A stretch of DNA of 64,000 bases, from the NCBI RefSeq assembly GCF_014384985.1, contig NZ_JACRSX010000002.1:1-64000 (forward strand), given 5' to 3'. Origin of the DNA: Jutongia huaianensis. GTDB taxonomy: Bacteria; Bacillota; Clostridia; Lachnospirales; Lachnospiraceae. Within the stretch, counting starts at the first letter, position 1, and each line of letters opens with the position of its first letter. The notes under the pieces were generated by a model. That model did not search any database and was not told where the DNA came from. It worked only from the letters and a program-made list of their open reading frames with translations. Position numbers and translations under genes: made by a program. Shown here in pieces: positions 15,861-23,876 of the stretch.

Positions 15861-17784
15861 TAAGATGATATTCCGGAAGGACATTACAAGATTCTGGCCG
15901 TTGTGGACGTTACAGCTCGTGATCGGATTTTTTGGAGTGATCATTCCGGCCTTGTCGCAGATGTCATATATTAACAATCTTCAAACACATTCCGCGAAGA
16001 CGCAGTATAAGATAGATGATCTGATCGGATATATACAAAACAGTTGTCTGTCTCCTTATATCATGGTAATTTGCATTGTGATTGCAGCCAGTGTGTTCCT
16101 GTATCTGACCAGAGAGCGGGAGACATATACGATGCATTCTTTTCCGATGAAAAGAGTACATATTTTTACAAGCCACTATCTGGCGGGGATGGTAATGCTG
16201 ATCGTTCCGGCGTTGATCATTCAGGTTTGCCTGATGCTGATCGGTGTGACCAATGGCGTTGGGGTCATTCTTCCATATGCAGGGATTTATATGCTGGAAT
16301 GGATCCTTCAGGTGTTTTTTTATTACAATCTGGCTTGTGCTGTTGTGATGGTCACCGGCAATGCATTTATGAGCTTTGTGATCTATGGTGTGCTCAATTG
16401 TCTTGTGGCAGGGGTGGCAATGCTTTACTCTATGCTGGCAGAGATATTTGTCTATGGTAATCAGGGATTTGATCTGTATGATATCGTGGAAAATCCTTTG
16501 ATCAGAAGATTGACTCCGGTGGTGTTTTTTATGATACATACCCTGCGGGGAGAGGCCCGGGGGGCATGGGCATATACGATGGGCGATGGCAACCATGTGG
16601 TCATGAATTATGATCAGGTGCTGCCGGAAATAGGAAAGACCGCCTTTTATCTGATCCCGGCTGCTCTTTTGCTGGCAATTGCCATTGGACTATATCGGAT
16701 CCGTCAATTAGAGTCAGCAGGGGACATCATTGCATTTTCCTGGGGCAGACCGGTATTCCGCATTGTGTTTGTGTTTTGTTCCAGTCTTTTGTTTGCAGCA
16801 GGAGTTTATGCGATTGGTTTTGGAAATATCATAAATGATAATGCATATGGCACAAAATTTAATATTGTTCTGGGGCTTGTTATAGCAGGGACGATCCTGT
16901 TCTATTTCATAGCCAATATGATATTGGATAAATCGTTCTTTATCTGGAAAAAAACATCCTACTGGCGGATGGGGCTTTTTGTAGTGTTTATGATCTTTGG
17001 TATGATCGGTGTCCGGAATGGTCAGCTGGGATCTGGACTTCCTGCTTTTGACAAAGTACAGCAGGTGGGTGTGTCATTGGAATATAACGGGGAAAACAGT
17101 TATGAAACGCCGACATTTTATATGACAAATCCTCAGGCGTTCCATCAGGCATATGAGTTGAATCAGGATATTTTGAAATACGGAAGAAATATCCGGGAAA
17201 GCAGTGATGGAAATCAGAATGCCATCCGGATCCGGTACACTCTGGCAGGGGGAAAAGAGAGAACACTATATTATCAGGTGGAAGCTTCCGGTGAGGGCAA
17301 AAAGATGATGAATCGAATGAAGCAGTTTATCAGGAAGCAGCCGGATATGTGCGAGCTGCTTTATGGGAAGGGCTATGAGACAAAACTCCAAAAGGCCATG
17401 TATGTGAGCGGTATGTCTGTTGAATGGGTAAAAGATGGAGACGAGATGGTTTCCAAGTGGCTCAGTGAAGAAGAAGGTTATCCGTTATTGGAGGATAATA
17501 CCGATGATCAGGAGCTTAGAAACGAATTATACCAGGCTGTGATCCGTGATATTCAGGATGGAAACTGTGATCTTTTTTATCAGGAACAGGCAAACAGTTT
17601 TATTGTCAGCCTGACAGATGATGGAGGGGAAACACGGTACCAGGAAGTGCAGATTACAGAAAAATGTACGAATACCCTGAAAGTGATCGAGAAGCTTGGA
17701 CTGGTAAAGCAGTCCGGAAGAAAATGGGAGACCCTTCACGGAATATTAGGAGAGACTTCTTCCGGTGTTCCATCCGGACAGTAA
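15835..17784 (+). CDS. ABC transporter permease (large multi-pass membrane protein)
   Basis: A 649-residue membrane partner of the preceding ATPase. An N-terminal half with about six hydrophobic helices (LWTLQLVIGFFGVIIPAL, YIMVICIVIAASVFLYL, LAGMVMLIVPALIIQVCLM and so on) is followed by further helices near 310-390 and a ~220-residue hydrophilic C-terminal domain. That tail, with SVEWVKDGDEMVSKWLSEEE and similar acidic segments, probably lies outside the membrane and is not a known domain to me. The ATG at 15835 has GGGAGGTGAGG upstream and lies inside the 3' end of the ATPase gene, so translation is coupled. A terminator follows at 17822. Confidence 0.8.
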   Translation: MKSKTSFFNKMIFRKDITRFWPLWTLQLVIGFFGVIIPALSQMSYINNLQTHSAKTQYKIDDLIGYIQNSCLSPYIMVICIVIAASVFLYLTRERETYTMHSFPMKRVHIFTSHYLAGMVMLIVPALIIQVCLMLIGVTNGVGVILPYAGIYMLEWILQVFFYYNLACAVVMVTGNAFMSFVIYGVLNCLVAGVAMLYSMLAEIFVYGNQGFDLYDIVENPLIRRLTPVVFFMIHTLRGEARGAWAYTMGDGNHVVMNYDQVLPEIGKTAFYLIPAALLLAIAIGLYRIRQLESAGDIIAFSWGRPVFRIVFVFCSSLLFAAGVYAIGFGNIINDNAYGTKFNIVLGLVIAGTILFYFIANMILDKSFFIWKKTSYWRMGLFVVFMIFGMIGVRNGQLGSGLPAFDKVQQVGVSLEYNGENSYETPTFYMTNPQAFHQAYELNQDILKYGRNIRESSDGNQNAIRIRYTLAGGKERTLYYQVEASGEGKKMMNRMKQFIRKQPDMCELLYGKGYETKLQKAMYVSGMSVEWVKDGDEMVSKWLSEEEGYPLLEDNTDDQELRNELYQAVIRDIQDGNCDLFYQEQANSFIVSLTDDGGETRYQEVQITEKCTNTLKVIEKLGLVKQSGRKWETLHGILGETSSGVPSGQ

Positions 17785-17821
17785 GGGGAAATAAATTCAA
17801 GAGAAAACGTAGTCATGGACG

Positions 17822-17857
17822 GGGAACTGTGTTACAATAGGACACAGTTCCCTGTCT
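17822..17857 (+). terminator. Terminator of the gntR-ABC operon
   Basis: GGGAACTGTGT (17822-17832) pairs with ACACAGTTCCC (17842-17852), 9-base loop, followed by TGTCTTTTG. Strong stem, moderate T-run. Confidence 0.75.
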
Positions 17858-17918
17858 TTTGTTTGTGACCGGTACAGGATAGAAAAACTTCGGACAGGGG
17901 GAAAGGTTAGGTGACAGA

Positions 17919-19037
17919 ATGGCTACATTTCAGGTAGAGCTAAAACGGGTCGTAGATGACAGTTATCCCATTGAGATCGGATTTGATCTGATGGATTATC
18001 TGGTAGAGGATATGAAAAACGGACTGCTGGGAGGCAAACAGAAGCTGGCAGTCATTACAGACAGTGAAGTAGAAAAGCGGTATGCGGAGCCGATCGCACA
18101 GAAGCTGGAAGAGGCGGGATTTGCGGTAAATATTTTCCCTTTTCCGGCAGGAGAAAAGAGCAAGACACGCCGGACAAAGGAAATGGTTGAGGATGCTATG
18201 CTGGCAAAGGGATACCGCAGGGACTGTGGTATCATCGCTGTAGGAGGTGGTGTAGTCACAGATCTGGCAGGCTTTGTTGCCGGAACATACGGAAGGGGAG
18301 TTCCCTTTGTAAATTATGCCACGACACTTCTGGCGGCAGCTGATGCATCCGTAGGAGGAAAGACTGCAGTAGATACCCCTCTTGCAACAAATCTGATCGG
18401 TCTGTTTAATCAGCCTCAGAAGGTTTATTTAGATATTGCCACATGGAAGACTTTACCACAGAGACAGCTTTCCAGCGGTATGGCAGAGACGATCAAGCAT
18501 GCGTGTCTTGCCACGAAGGGAGAGTTTTTTGATTTTCTGGAGCAGCATATGGAGGAGCTTCTGGCACTTGATCCGGCACTTTGTGAGCATATGGCAGAGG
18601 AAAACTGCAGCATTAAATATCACGTTGTCATGAAGGATGAACGGGAGAGTGGTTTGAGAGAAGTCCTGAATCTGGGACATACGGTCGGTCGGGCCATAGA
18701 AACCGTCAGTGATTACCGGCTGCTTCATGGAGAGGCAGTTTCTATTGGTATGGTAGCACAGCTTCATCTGTCATGTCAGATGGGGCATGTAACGAAGGAA
18801 CAGGTGGAACGGGTCGTGAAGCTTTTGAAGCGGGCCGGTCTTCCGACAGAGATTCCGGAGTATATTGACAGAGAAGCACTTGTCAAAAAGCTGTATACGG
18901 ATAAGAAGGTAAAAAACGGACAGCTTCGTTTCGTCCTGCAGAAGGGCATTGGAGATGTCGTGGAGTTTCCGGACGGCAGCTTTGCGGCTCCGGTGAGTGA
19001 AGAAACTGCCAGAGAGATCATTATGAAAATGGATTGA
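17919..19037 (+). CDS. aroB: 3-dehydroquinate synthase
   Basis: A 372-residue NAD-dependent enzyme converting DAHP to 3-dehydroquinate, the second step of the shikimate pathway. Visible are the NAD-binding GGGVVTDLAGFVA segment, YATTLLAAADASVGGKTAVD, the catalytic/metal region SSGMAETIKHACL, and metal-ligand histidines in LNLGHTVGRAIE and LHGEAVSIGM. Length is normal. The ATG at 17919 has GGGGGAAAGG upstream. No other shikimate gene is nearby. It is bounded by terminators on both sides. Confidence 0.97.
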   Translation: MATFQVELKRVVDDSYPIEIGFDLMDYLVEDMKNGLLGGKQKLAVITDSEVEKRYAEPIAQKLEEAGFAVNIFPFPAGEKSKTRRTKEMVEDAMLAKGYRRDCGIIAVGGGVVTDLAGFVAGTYGRGVPFVNYATTLLAAADASVGGKTAVDTPLATNLIGLFNQPQKVYLDIATWKTLPQRQLSSGMAETIKHACLATKGEFFDFLEQHMEELLALDPALCEHMAEENCSIKYHVVMKDERESGLREVLNLGHTVGRAIETVSDYRLLHGEAVSIGMVAQLHLSCQMGHVTKEQVERVVKLLKRAGLPTEIPEYIDREALVKKLYTDKKVKNGQLRFVLQKGIGDVVEFPDGSFAAPVSEETAREIIMKMD

Positions 19038-19054
19038 TCAATTATAAATAAACA

Positions 19055-19101
19055 AACAAGAGGCATTGAAAAAGGAATAATTTTCAATGCCTCTTGTTTT
19101 T
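19055..19101. terminator. Terminator between aroB and bioY
   Basis: AACAAGAGGCATTGAAAA (from 19055) pairs with its complement ending at 19099, loop of about 7 bases, followed by T5. The stem of ~18 bp may serve both convergent genes. Confidence 0.85.
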
Positions 19102-19167
19102 GCAAAGCATAAATTTTGCTGACGAAATAATCTTTCGTGTTTCCCCTGTATAAAGCTTGTAATAGAT

Positions 19168-19734
19168 TTATTCCTGTACCTGATTCTGCATGATCTTATG
19201 AAATGCAGGAACGATCTGGGCAACAACAACGGCCTTTACCAGATCAAGGATAATAAAGGAGAAAAATCCTGCAAACCATGCGGTTTTCCAAGGCATATGG
19301 TTCATCAGCTTCAGCCAGACCATACCAAATAAATCTACAAATATAACAGATGCCACGGATACGACCGTGAAACGGATACGGTTATATTTTGCTCCACGAA
19401 GCAGTGGTAACAGGAGAGCTACGAGGATAAAGGCAATTGTGTATCCGCCGAGAGGTCCCATAAGGTATCCAATGCCGGCGTTTCCGCCAATGAATACCGG
19501 TACTCCTACAGCACCCAGGAGAAGCCATACAATAGAGATCAGCAGAGATTGCTCCAGTGGAAATACGAGAGCGATCAATGTGATAATGAAATTCAGGAAT
19601 GTTACATGATATCCTGTAAATGGAAGCGGTACGCTGATGTATGCAGAAACGCAGAGAATTGCTGCAAACATTGCCATCAGAGCCAGCCGCTGTGTGGTAA
19701 ATCTTTTACCGGTAACAGTTGTTGAGTCGTTCAT
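19168..19734 (-). CDS. bioY: Biotin transporter substrate-binding component BioY
   Basis: A 188-residue integral membrane S-component of an ECF-type biotin importer. It has about six hydrophobic helices. The segment PLPFTGYHVTFLNFIITLIA resembles the usual BioY PVPFT-QTF block, and GVPVFIGGNAGIGYLMGPLGGY is the family's glycine-rich signature. The shared ECF module (ecfA/A'/T) is not nearby, as is usual for solitary S units. The ATG at 19734 has AGAGGT upstream. The promoter carries a BirA-like operator, so expression should rise when biotin is short. The biotin-dependent carboxylase genes accB/accC in this window are the likely consumers. Confidence 0.93.
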   Translation of the reverse strand: MNDSTTVTGKRFTTQRLALMAMFAAILCVSAYISVPLPFTGYHVTFLNFIITLIALVFPLEQSLLISIVWLLLGAVGVPVFIGGNAGIGYLMGPLGGYTIAFILVALLLPLLRGAKYNRIRFTVVSVASVIFVDLFGMVWLKLMNHMPWKTAWFAGFFSFIILDLVKAVVVAQIVPAFHKIMQNQVQE

Positions 19735-19816
19735 AAGATACCTCTTTTCTTTCGTTTTCTCATATTCTGAGTATGAAATAAATTTGATCAGGGAAAATCC
19801 CTAACCTTCGCAACAA

Positions 19817-19869
19817 AGTATAACGGAGAAAGAAAGTTCTGTCAACCATAAAATAAAATAGGTTGACAG
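19817..19869 (-). promoter_or_regulatory. bioY promoter with BirA-like operator
   Basis: On the minus strand TTGACA (complement of 19840-19845), 17 bases, TATACT (complement of 19817-19822). Overlapping the -35 is the inverted repeat CTGTCAACC-13-GGTTGACAG (19839-19869), which resembles the BirA site pattern (AACC-spacer-GGTT arms). BirA bound to biotinyl-AMP would repress bioY. Confidence 0.65.
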
Positions 19870-19941
19870 AAAATAGAAAGGGTTACCAAAGTGATTGATA
19901 AATTATATGAAATTAGGGGATGATTTTATTAACAAATCAGA

Positions 19942-19971
19942 TTGACAATATACCCTATGGGGGTATATAAT
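19942..19971 (+). promoter_or_regulatory. csoR-copA promoter with CsoR copper operator
   Basis: TTGACA (19942-19947) and TATAAT (19966-19971), 18-base spacer. The spacer holds ATACCCTATGGGGGTAT, the pseudo-palindromic G/C-tract site typical of CsoR repressors (TATACCCN-GGGTATA type). Confidence 0.85.
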
Positions 19972-19996
19972 TCTTTGCGAAAGGCAGGGATGATAT

Positions 19997-20305
19997 ATGG
20001 ATCCAGAGAAAAAATGCTGTTGCTGTGAGCGCAAAAAACAGCGTCAGGAAAAGGAATATAAGGACATGATCAACCGTCTGAGCCGGATCGAAGGACAGGT
20101 ACGGGGGATTAAACGGATGGTGGAGGAGGATGCCTATTGCACCGACATTCTGGTTCAGGTATCTGCAGTCAATGCTGCCTTAAACAGTTTTAATAAGGTG
20201 CTTTTAGCCAATCATATCAAGACTTGCGTGCGTCAGGATATTCTGGACGGCAAGGAGGAGACCGTGGATGATCTTGTGGTGACGCTGCAGAAATTAATGA
20301 AGTGA
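19997..20305 (+). CDS. csoR: Copper-sensing repressor CsoR
   Basis: A 102-residue all-helical DUF156-family repressor. The copper ligands are in place: Cys48, His73 and Cys77 (YCTDILVQ ... LANHIKTCV), with the helix INRLSRIEGQVRGIKRMV. The N-terminus is unusual, with four consecutive Cys (residues 7-10) followed by a Lys/Arg/Glu-rich stretch, an extra potential metal site. When Cu(I) binds, the tetramer leaves the operator and derepresses csoR-copA. The ATG at 19997 follows GGCAGGGATG. copA begins 28 bases after the stop. Confidence 0.93.
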   Translation: MDPEKKCCCCERKKQRQEKEYKDMINRLSRIEGQVRGIKRMVEEDAYCTDILVQVSAVNAALNSFNKVLLANHIKTCVRQDILDGKEETVDDLVVTLQKLMK

Positions 20306-20332
20306 TGCAAAAGGAAAGGAGCTGAAAATGCA

Positions 20333-22888
20333 ATGGAACAATATATTGTAACCGGGATGAGTTGTGCGGCCTGCAGTGCCAGAGTGGAAAAGGCGGTTTC
20401 CGGCGTGGAGGGTGTTACCTCCTGCTCGGTGAGCCTGCTGACCAATTCTATGGGTGTAGAAGGAACCGCATCCCAGGCTGCAGTCATTCAGGCGGTGGAG
20501 GAGGCCGGCTATGGAGCAAGTCCCAAAGGGGGGCAGGAGCAGTCAAAGGAGGGAGGTCTTGATTCCCTGCAGGATTCTCTTAAAGACCGGGAGACACCGG
20601 TTCTTCGCCGGAGACTTCTCTCGTCGGTCATTTTCCTGCTGCTTCTGATGTATCTGTCCATGGGACATATGATGTGGGGCTGGCCGCTTCCTTCATTTTT
20701 TGAAGGAAATCATGTGGCAATGGGATTGGCACAGCTTCTGCTGACCGTGATCATTATGGTGCTGAATCAGAAGTTTTTTATCAGCGGCTTTAAGAGCCTC
20801 TGGCATCGTGCTCCCAATATGGACACGCTGGTTGCATTAGGTTCTTCTGCTGCATTTGTGTATAGCACCTATGCACTTTTTGCCATGACGGATGCCCAGG
20901 TAAAGGGTGATGCAGATGCGGTGATGGGGTATATGCATGAGTTCTATTTTGAGTCGGCTGCAATGATCCTGACGCTGATCACTGTGGGAAAGATGCTGGA
21001 AGCATATTCCAAGGGAAAAACCACAGATGCCCTAAAAGGTCTGATGAATCTGGCACCCAAAACAGCTGTGCTGGTGCGTGACGGTGCCGAGATCGAGGTG
21101 CCGGTGGAGCAGGTAAAAAAGGGAGATATCTATGTGGTGCGCCCCGGTGGAAATATTCCGGTGGATGGTATCGTGCTGGAAGGAAACAGTGCTGTTAATG
21201 AGTCAGCGCTGACCGGTGAGAGCATTCCTGTGGATAAGGCGCAGGGAGACAGTGTATCGGCGGCTACCATCAATCAGTCCGGTGTACTTCGCTGTGAGGC
21301 AACCAGAGTAGGAGAAGATACCACTCTGTCAAAGATCATACAGATGGTCAGTGACGCGGCGGCAACAAAGGCACCGATCGCCAAGATTGCCGATCAGGTT
21401 TCCGGTGTTTTTGTTCCGGCGGTTGTTACGATCGCTGTGATCACGATCCTTGCCTGGCTTCTGCTTGGAAAAGATATTGGATTTGCCCTGGCAAGAGGAA
21501 TTTCCGTTTTGGTGATCAGCTGCCCTTGTGCTCTGGGGCTTGCCACACCGGTGGCGATCATGGTAGCCAATGGTGTGGGAGCCAGAAACGGCATTCTGTT
21601 TAAAACGGCAGTTTCTATGGAAGAAACCGGCAAGACAGCAATCGTGGCATTGGATAAGACAGGAACGATCACTCAGGGCGAACCGAAGGTTACGGATCTT
21701 TTGCCGGCAGAGGACGTGACAGAAGGGCAGCTTTTGGCGGATGCATTCCATCTGGAGCAGATGAGTGAGCATCCGTTGGCGAGAGCTGTTCTTGACTATG
21801 GAACCCAAAAAGGTGTAAGCTCTAAGAAAGTCAGTGCATTTCAGGCACTTCCGGGAAACGGTCTGTCGGCTGTCTGCGAGGGGGTACATCTTACCGGTGG
21901 AAGTGTTGCATATATCAGCAGCCGCACGGCACTTTCAGATAAAGTAAAGCAGCAGGCACAGGAGCTTGCAGACCAGGGGAAAACCCCACTCTGCTTCCTG
22001 CGGGATGACCGTTATATCGGTATGATTGCGGTGGCAGACGTCATCAAGGAGGACAGCCCGCGGGCGGTCCGGGAGCTCCGGAATATGGGCATTCATGTAG
22101 TAATGCTTACAGGAGACAATCGTAGAACGGCAGAAGCCATTGGCGCACAGGCAGGCGTGGATGAGGTGGTAGCGGATGTGCTGCCGGATGGCAAGGAAAA
22201 TGTGATCCGGGAGCTGCAAAAGTTTGGCAAGGTAGCTATGGTGGGAGACGGCATCAACGATGCACCGGCACTTACCAGGGCAGATATGGGTATTGCCATT
22301 GGTGCAGGTACGGATGTTGCTATAGATGCTGCAGATGTGGTCCTGATGAAGAGCCGTCTCAGTGATGTGCCTGCGGCAATCCGGTTAAGCCGGGCAGCTT
22401 TGAGAAATATTCATGAAAATCTTTTCTGGGCATTTATTTATAATGTGATCGGAATTCCATTGGCAGCAGGAGTCTGGATCCCACTCTTTGGCTGGAAGCT
22501 GAATCCGATGTTTGGAGCGGCAGCTATGAGTCTGTCAAGCTTCTGCGTTGTAACCAACGCTCTGCGGCTGAATCTTTTTAAGCTTCACAATGCCGGCAGG
22601 GATCACAAAAGAAAAGATGCGATTGCAGTTGATATTATTTCAGATAATTCTAATAATAAGAAAGAGGAGGATAATAAAATGACAAAAACAATTCATATTG
22701 AAGGAATGATGTGTGGACATTGTGAGGCACATGTAAAGAAGGCACTGGAGGCCATTGACGGTGTGGCAGAAGCTCAGGCAAGCCATGAGAAAGGTACGGC
22801 AGTTGTAACCCTTACAGCGGATGTGGCAGACGATGTGCTGACAAAAGCAGTAGAGGAGCAGGACTACAAGGTTATTTCCGTAGAGTAA
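20333..22888 (+). CDS. copA: Copper-exporting P1B ATPase CopA with C-terminal CopZ-like domain
   Basis: An 851-residue copper efflux ATPase. In order: N-terminal heavy-metal domain with Cys11-Ala-Ala-Cys14, eight membrane helices, the TGES loop, the intramembrane CPC at 397-399, the phosphorylated DKTGT (Asp441), the nucleotide domain with HPLARAV, and GDGINDAPAL. After the last helix a ~30-residue Asn/Lys/Asp-rich linker leads in frame into a second heavy-metal domain (GMMCGHC, Cys794 and Cys797). The linker DNA contains GAGGAGG just before an ATG at 22679, so the last 69 residues could also be made separately as a CopZ chaperone. Same operon as csoR; induced by copper. Confidence 0.95.
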   Translation: MEQYIVTGMSCAACSARVEKAVSGVEGVTSCSVSLLTNSMGVEGTASQAAVIQAVEEAGYGASPKGGQEQSKEGGLDSLQDSLKDRETPVLRRRLLSSVIFLLLLMYLSMGHMMWGWPLPSFFEGNHVAMGLAQLLLTVIIMVLNQKFFISGFKSLWHRAPNMDTLVALGSSAAFVYSTYALFAMTDAQVKGDADAVMGYMHEFYFESAAMILTLITVGKMLEAYSKGKTTDALKGLMNLAPKTAVLVRDGAEIEVPVEQVKKGDIYVVRPGGNIPVDGIVLEGNSAVNESALTGESIPVDKAQGDSVSAATINQSGVLRCEATRVGEDTTLSKIIQMVSDAAATKAPIAKIADQVSGVFVPAVVTIAVITILAWLLLGKDIGFALARGISVLVISCPCALGLATPVAIMVANGVGARNGILFKTAVSMEETGKTAIVALDKTGTITQGEPKVTDLLPAEDVTEGQLLADAFHLEQMSEHPLARAVLDYGTQKGVSSKKVSAFQALPGNGLSAVCEGVHLTGGSVAYISSRTALSDKVKQQAQELADQGKTPLCFLRDDRYIGMIAVADVIKEDSPRAVRELRNMGIHVVMLTGDNRRTAEAIGAQAGVDEVVADVLPDGKENVIRELQKFGKVAMVGDGINDAPALTRADMGIAIGAGTDVAIDAADVVLMKSRLSDVPAAIRLSRAALRNIHENLFWAFIYNVIGIPLAAGVWIPLFGWKLNPMFGAAAMSLSSFCVVTNALRLNLFKLHNAGRDHKRKDAIAVDIISDNSNNKKEEDNKMTKTIHIEGMMCGHCEAHVKKALEAIDGVAEAQASHEKGTAVVTLTADVADDVLTKAVEEQDYKVISVE
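22679..22888 (+). other. Possible internal start producing a free 69-residue CopZ-like chaperone
   Basis: Inside copA an ATG at 22679 is preceded by GAGGAGG at ideal spacing and opens MTKTIHIEGMMCGHCEAH, the exact size and layout of CopZ-type copper chaperones. No stop separates it from copA, so the cell may make a fused form and a free form from the same frame. This is the sequence state expected if copZ lost an upstream stop and fused to copA. Confidence 0.5.
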
Positions 22889-22940
22889 GCTTTGCGAAAG
22901 AATGAAAAGCAATCGAAATGGATCAGAAAGGATGAAAGGT

Positions 22941-23777
22941 ATGCCGGCAGTTTTATTTGAGGGAGGAACATTCCGCCCGGTGTTTAGTTGTGGTGTGATG
23001 GATGCTTTGCTGGATGAAAATATTATGTTTCCTTATTGTATCGGGGTGTCCGCAGGAAGTGCCGATGCGGCATCATATATTTCCAGACAGAGAGGACGTA
23101 ATATAGAAGTTTTGGAAAAGTACCGTAATGATAAACGGTATATGAGCAAGAGAAATCTTCTGAAGGAAAGAAGTATGTTTGGAGTACAGTTTGCGTTTCG
23201 TGATATTCCAAACATCCATGTTCCGTTTGATATGGAGACCTTCCGGCAGTATGACGGTCAGTTTATTGCCGTGACCACGGATGCACAGACAGGTCATGTA
23301 CAGTATTTTACCCAGAAGGATATTGACAGAGATTTTGAAGTGTTTCATGGCACATGTGCATTGCCGGGAATCATTCCTCCGGCAGTGATTCAGGGCAGAG
23401 AATATTTTGACGGCGGACTTGCAAACCCGGTTCCGATCGATAAGGTATTATCGGACGGCAATGACAAAGTACTGGTGGTGCTTACAAGACCGAAGGGATA
23501 TATCAAAGCATGCCGCCGTTCGGATATTTTGATCGCCCGCAGTATTGAAAAGAAATATCCTGCCATTGCCCGTGCGCTGGTTAACCGTTACAAAAAGTAC
23601 AACCGTTCCATAAAGCTCTGTGAGGAGCTGGAAAAACAGGGGCGTGCAGTGTTGCTGCGCCCGGAGACTCCGCTCAAAAGTCTGGAAAAAGATGTGAAGG
23701 TTCTGCGGCAGTCATGGCAGGCAGGATATGATCAGGCGATGGAGCATCTGGACGAGATAAAAGCTTTATTTCATTAA
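22941..23777 (+). CDS. Patatin-like phospholipase
   Basis: A ~278-residue protein of the bacterial patatin/YjjU group, predicted to be a cytoplasmic lipid acyl hydrolase with a Ser-Asp dyad. The oxyanion segment is EGGTFRPVFSCGVMDALL, the nucleophile Ser lies in GVSAGSADA and the catalytic Asp in DGGLANPVP. The substrate is unknown. Several starts are possible: 22902 (weak ribosome site), 22932, and 22941, which has AAAGG nine bases upstream and places the EGG motif at the usual distance; I use the last. It begins about 50 bases after copA without a terminator, so it may be read through with the copper operon, though no functional link is evident. Confidence 0.85.
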   Translation: MPAVLFEGGTFRPVFSCGVMDALLDENIMFPYCIGVSAGSADAASYISRQRGRNIEVLEKYRNDKRYMSKRNLLKERSMFGVQFAFRDIPNIHVPFDMETFRQYDGQFIAVTTDAQTGHVQYFTQKDIDRDFEVFHGTCALPGIIPPAVIQGREYFDGGLANPVPIDKVLSDGNDKVLVVLTRPKGYIKACRRSDILIARSIEKKYPAIARALVNRYKKYNRSIKLCEELEKQGRAVLLRPETPLKSLEKDVKVLRQSWQAGYDQAMEHLDEIKALFH

Positions 23778-23808
23778 GATTTTATAGAATTGCTATTTTC
23801 TTTTTGCA

Positions 23809-23828
23809 AAAAATGGTATATAATAGCA
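23809..23828 (+). promoter_or_regulatory. fba promoter (extended -10)
   Basis: AAAAATGGTATATAATAGCA contains TATAAT at 23819-23824 with an upstream TGG. The same 20 bases occur in front of mreB (35951-35970). No good -35 is present here. Confidence 0.55.
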
Positions 23829-23876
23829 ACGAATTGAGGTTTTTGTAGTGAATTATACAAATGGAGGATTAGGATT

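Noticed and set aside
14772-15977. 401-codon open frame on the minus strand
   Set aside because: Antisense to the GntR/ATPase genes, rich in His, Gln and Ile with no domain or ribosome site; the plus-strand genes have clear motifs.
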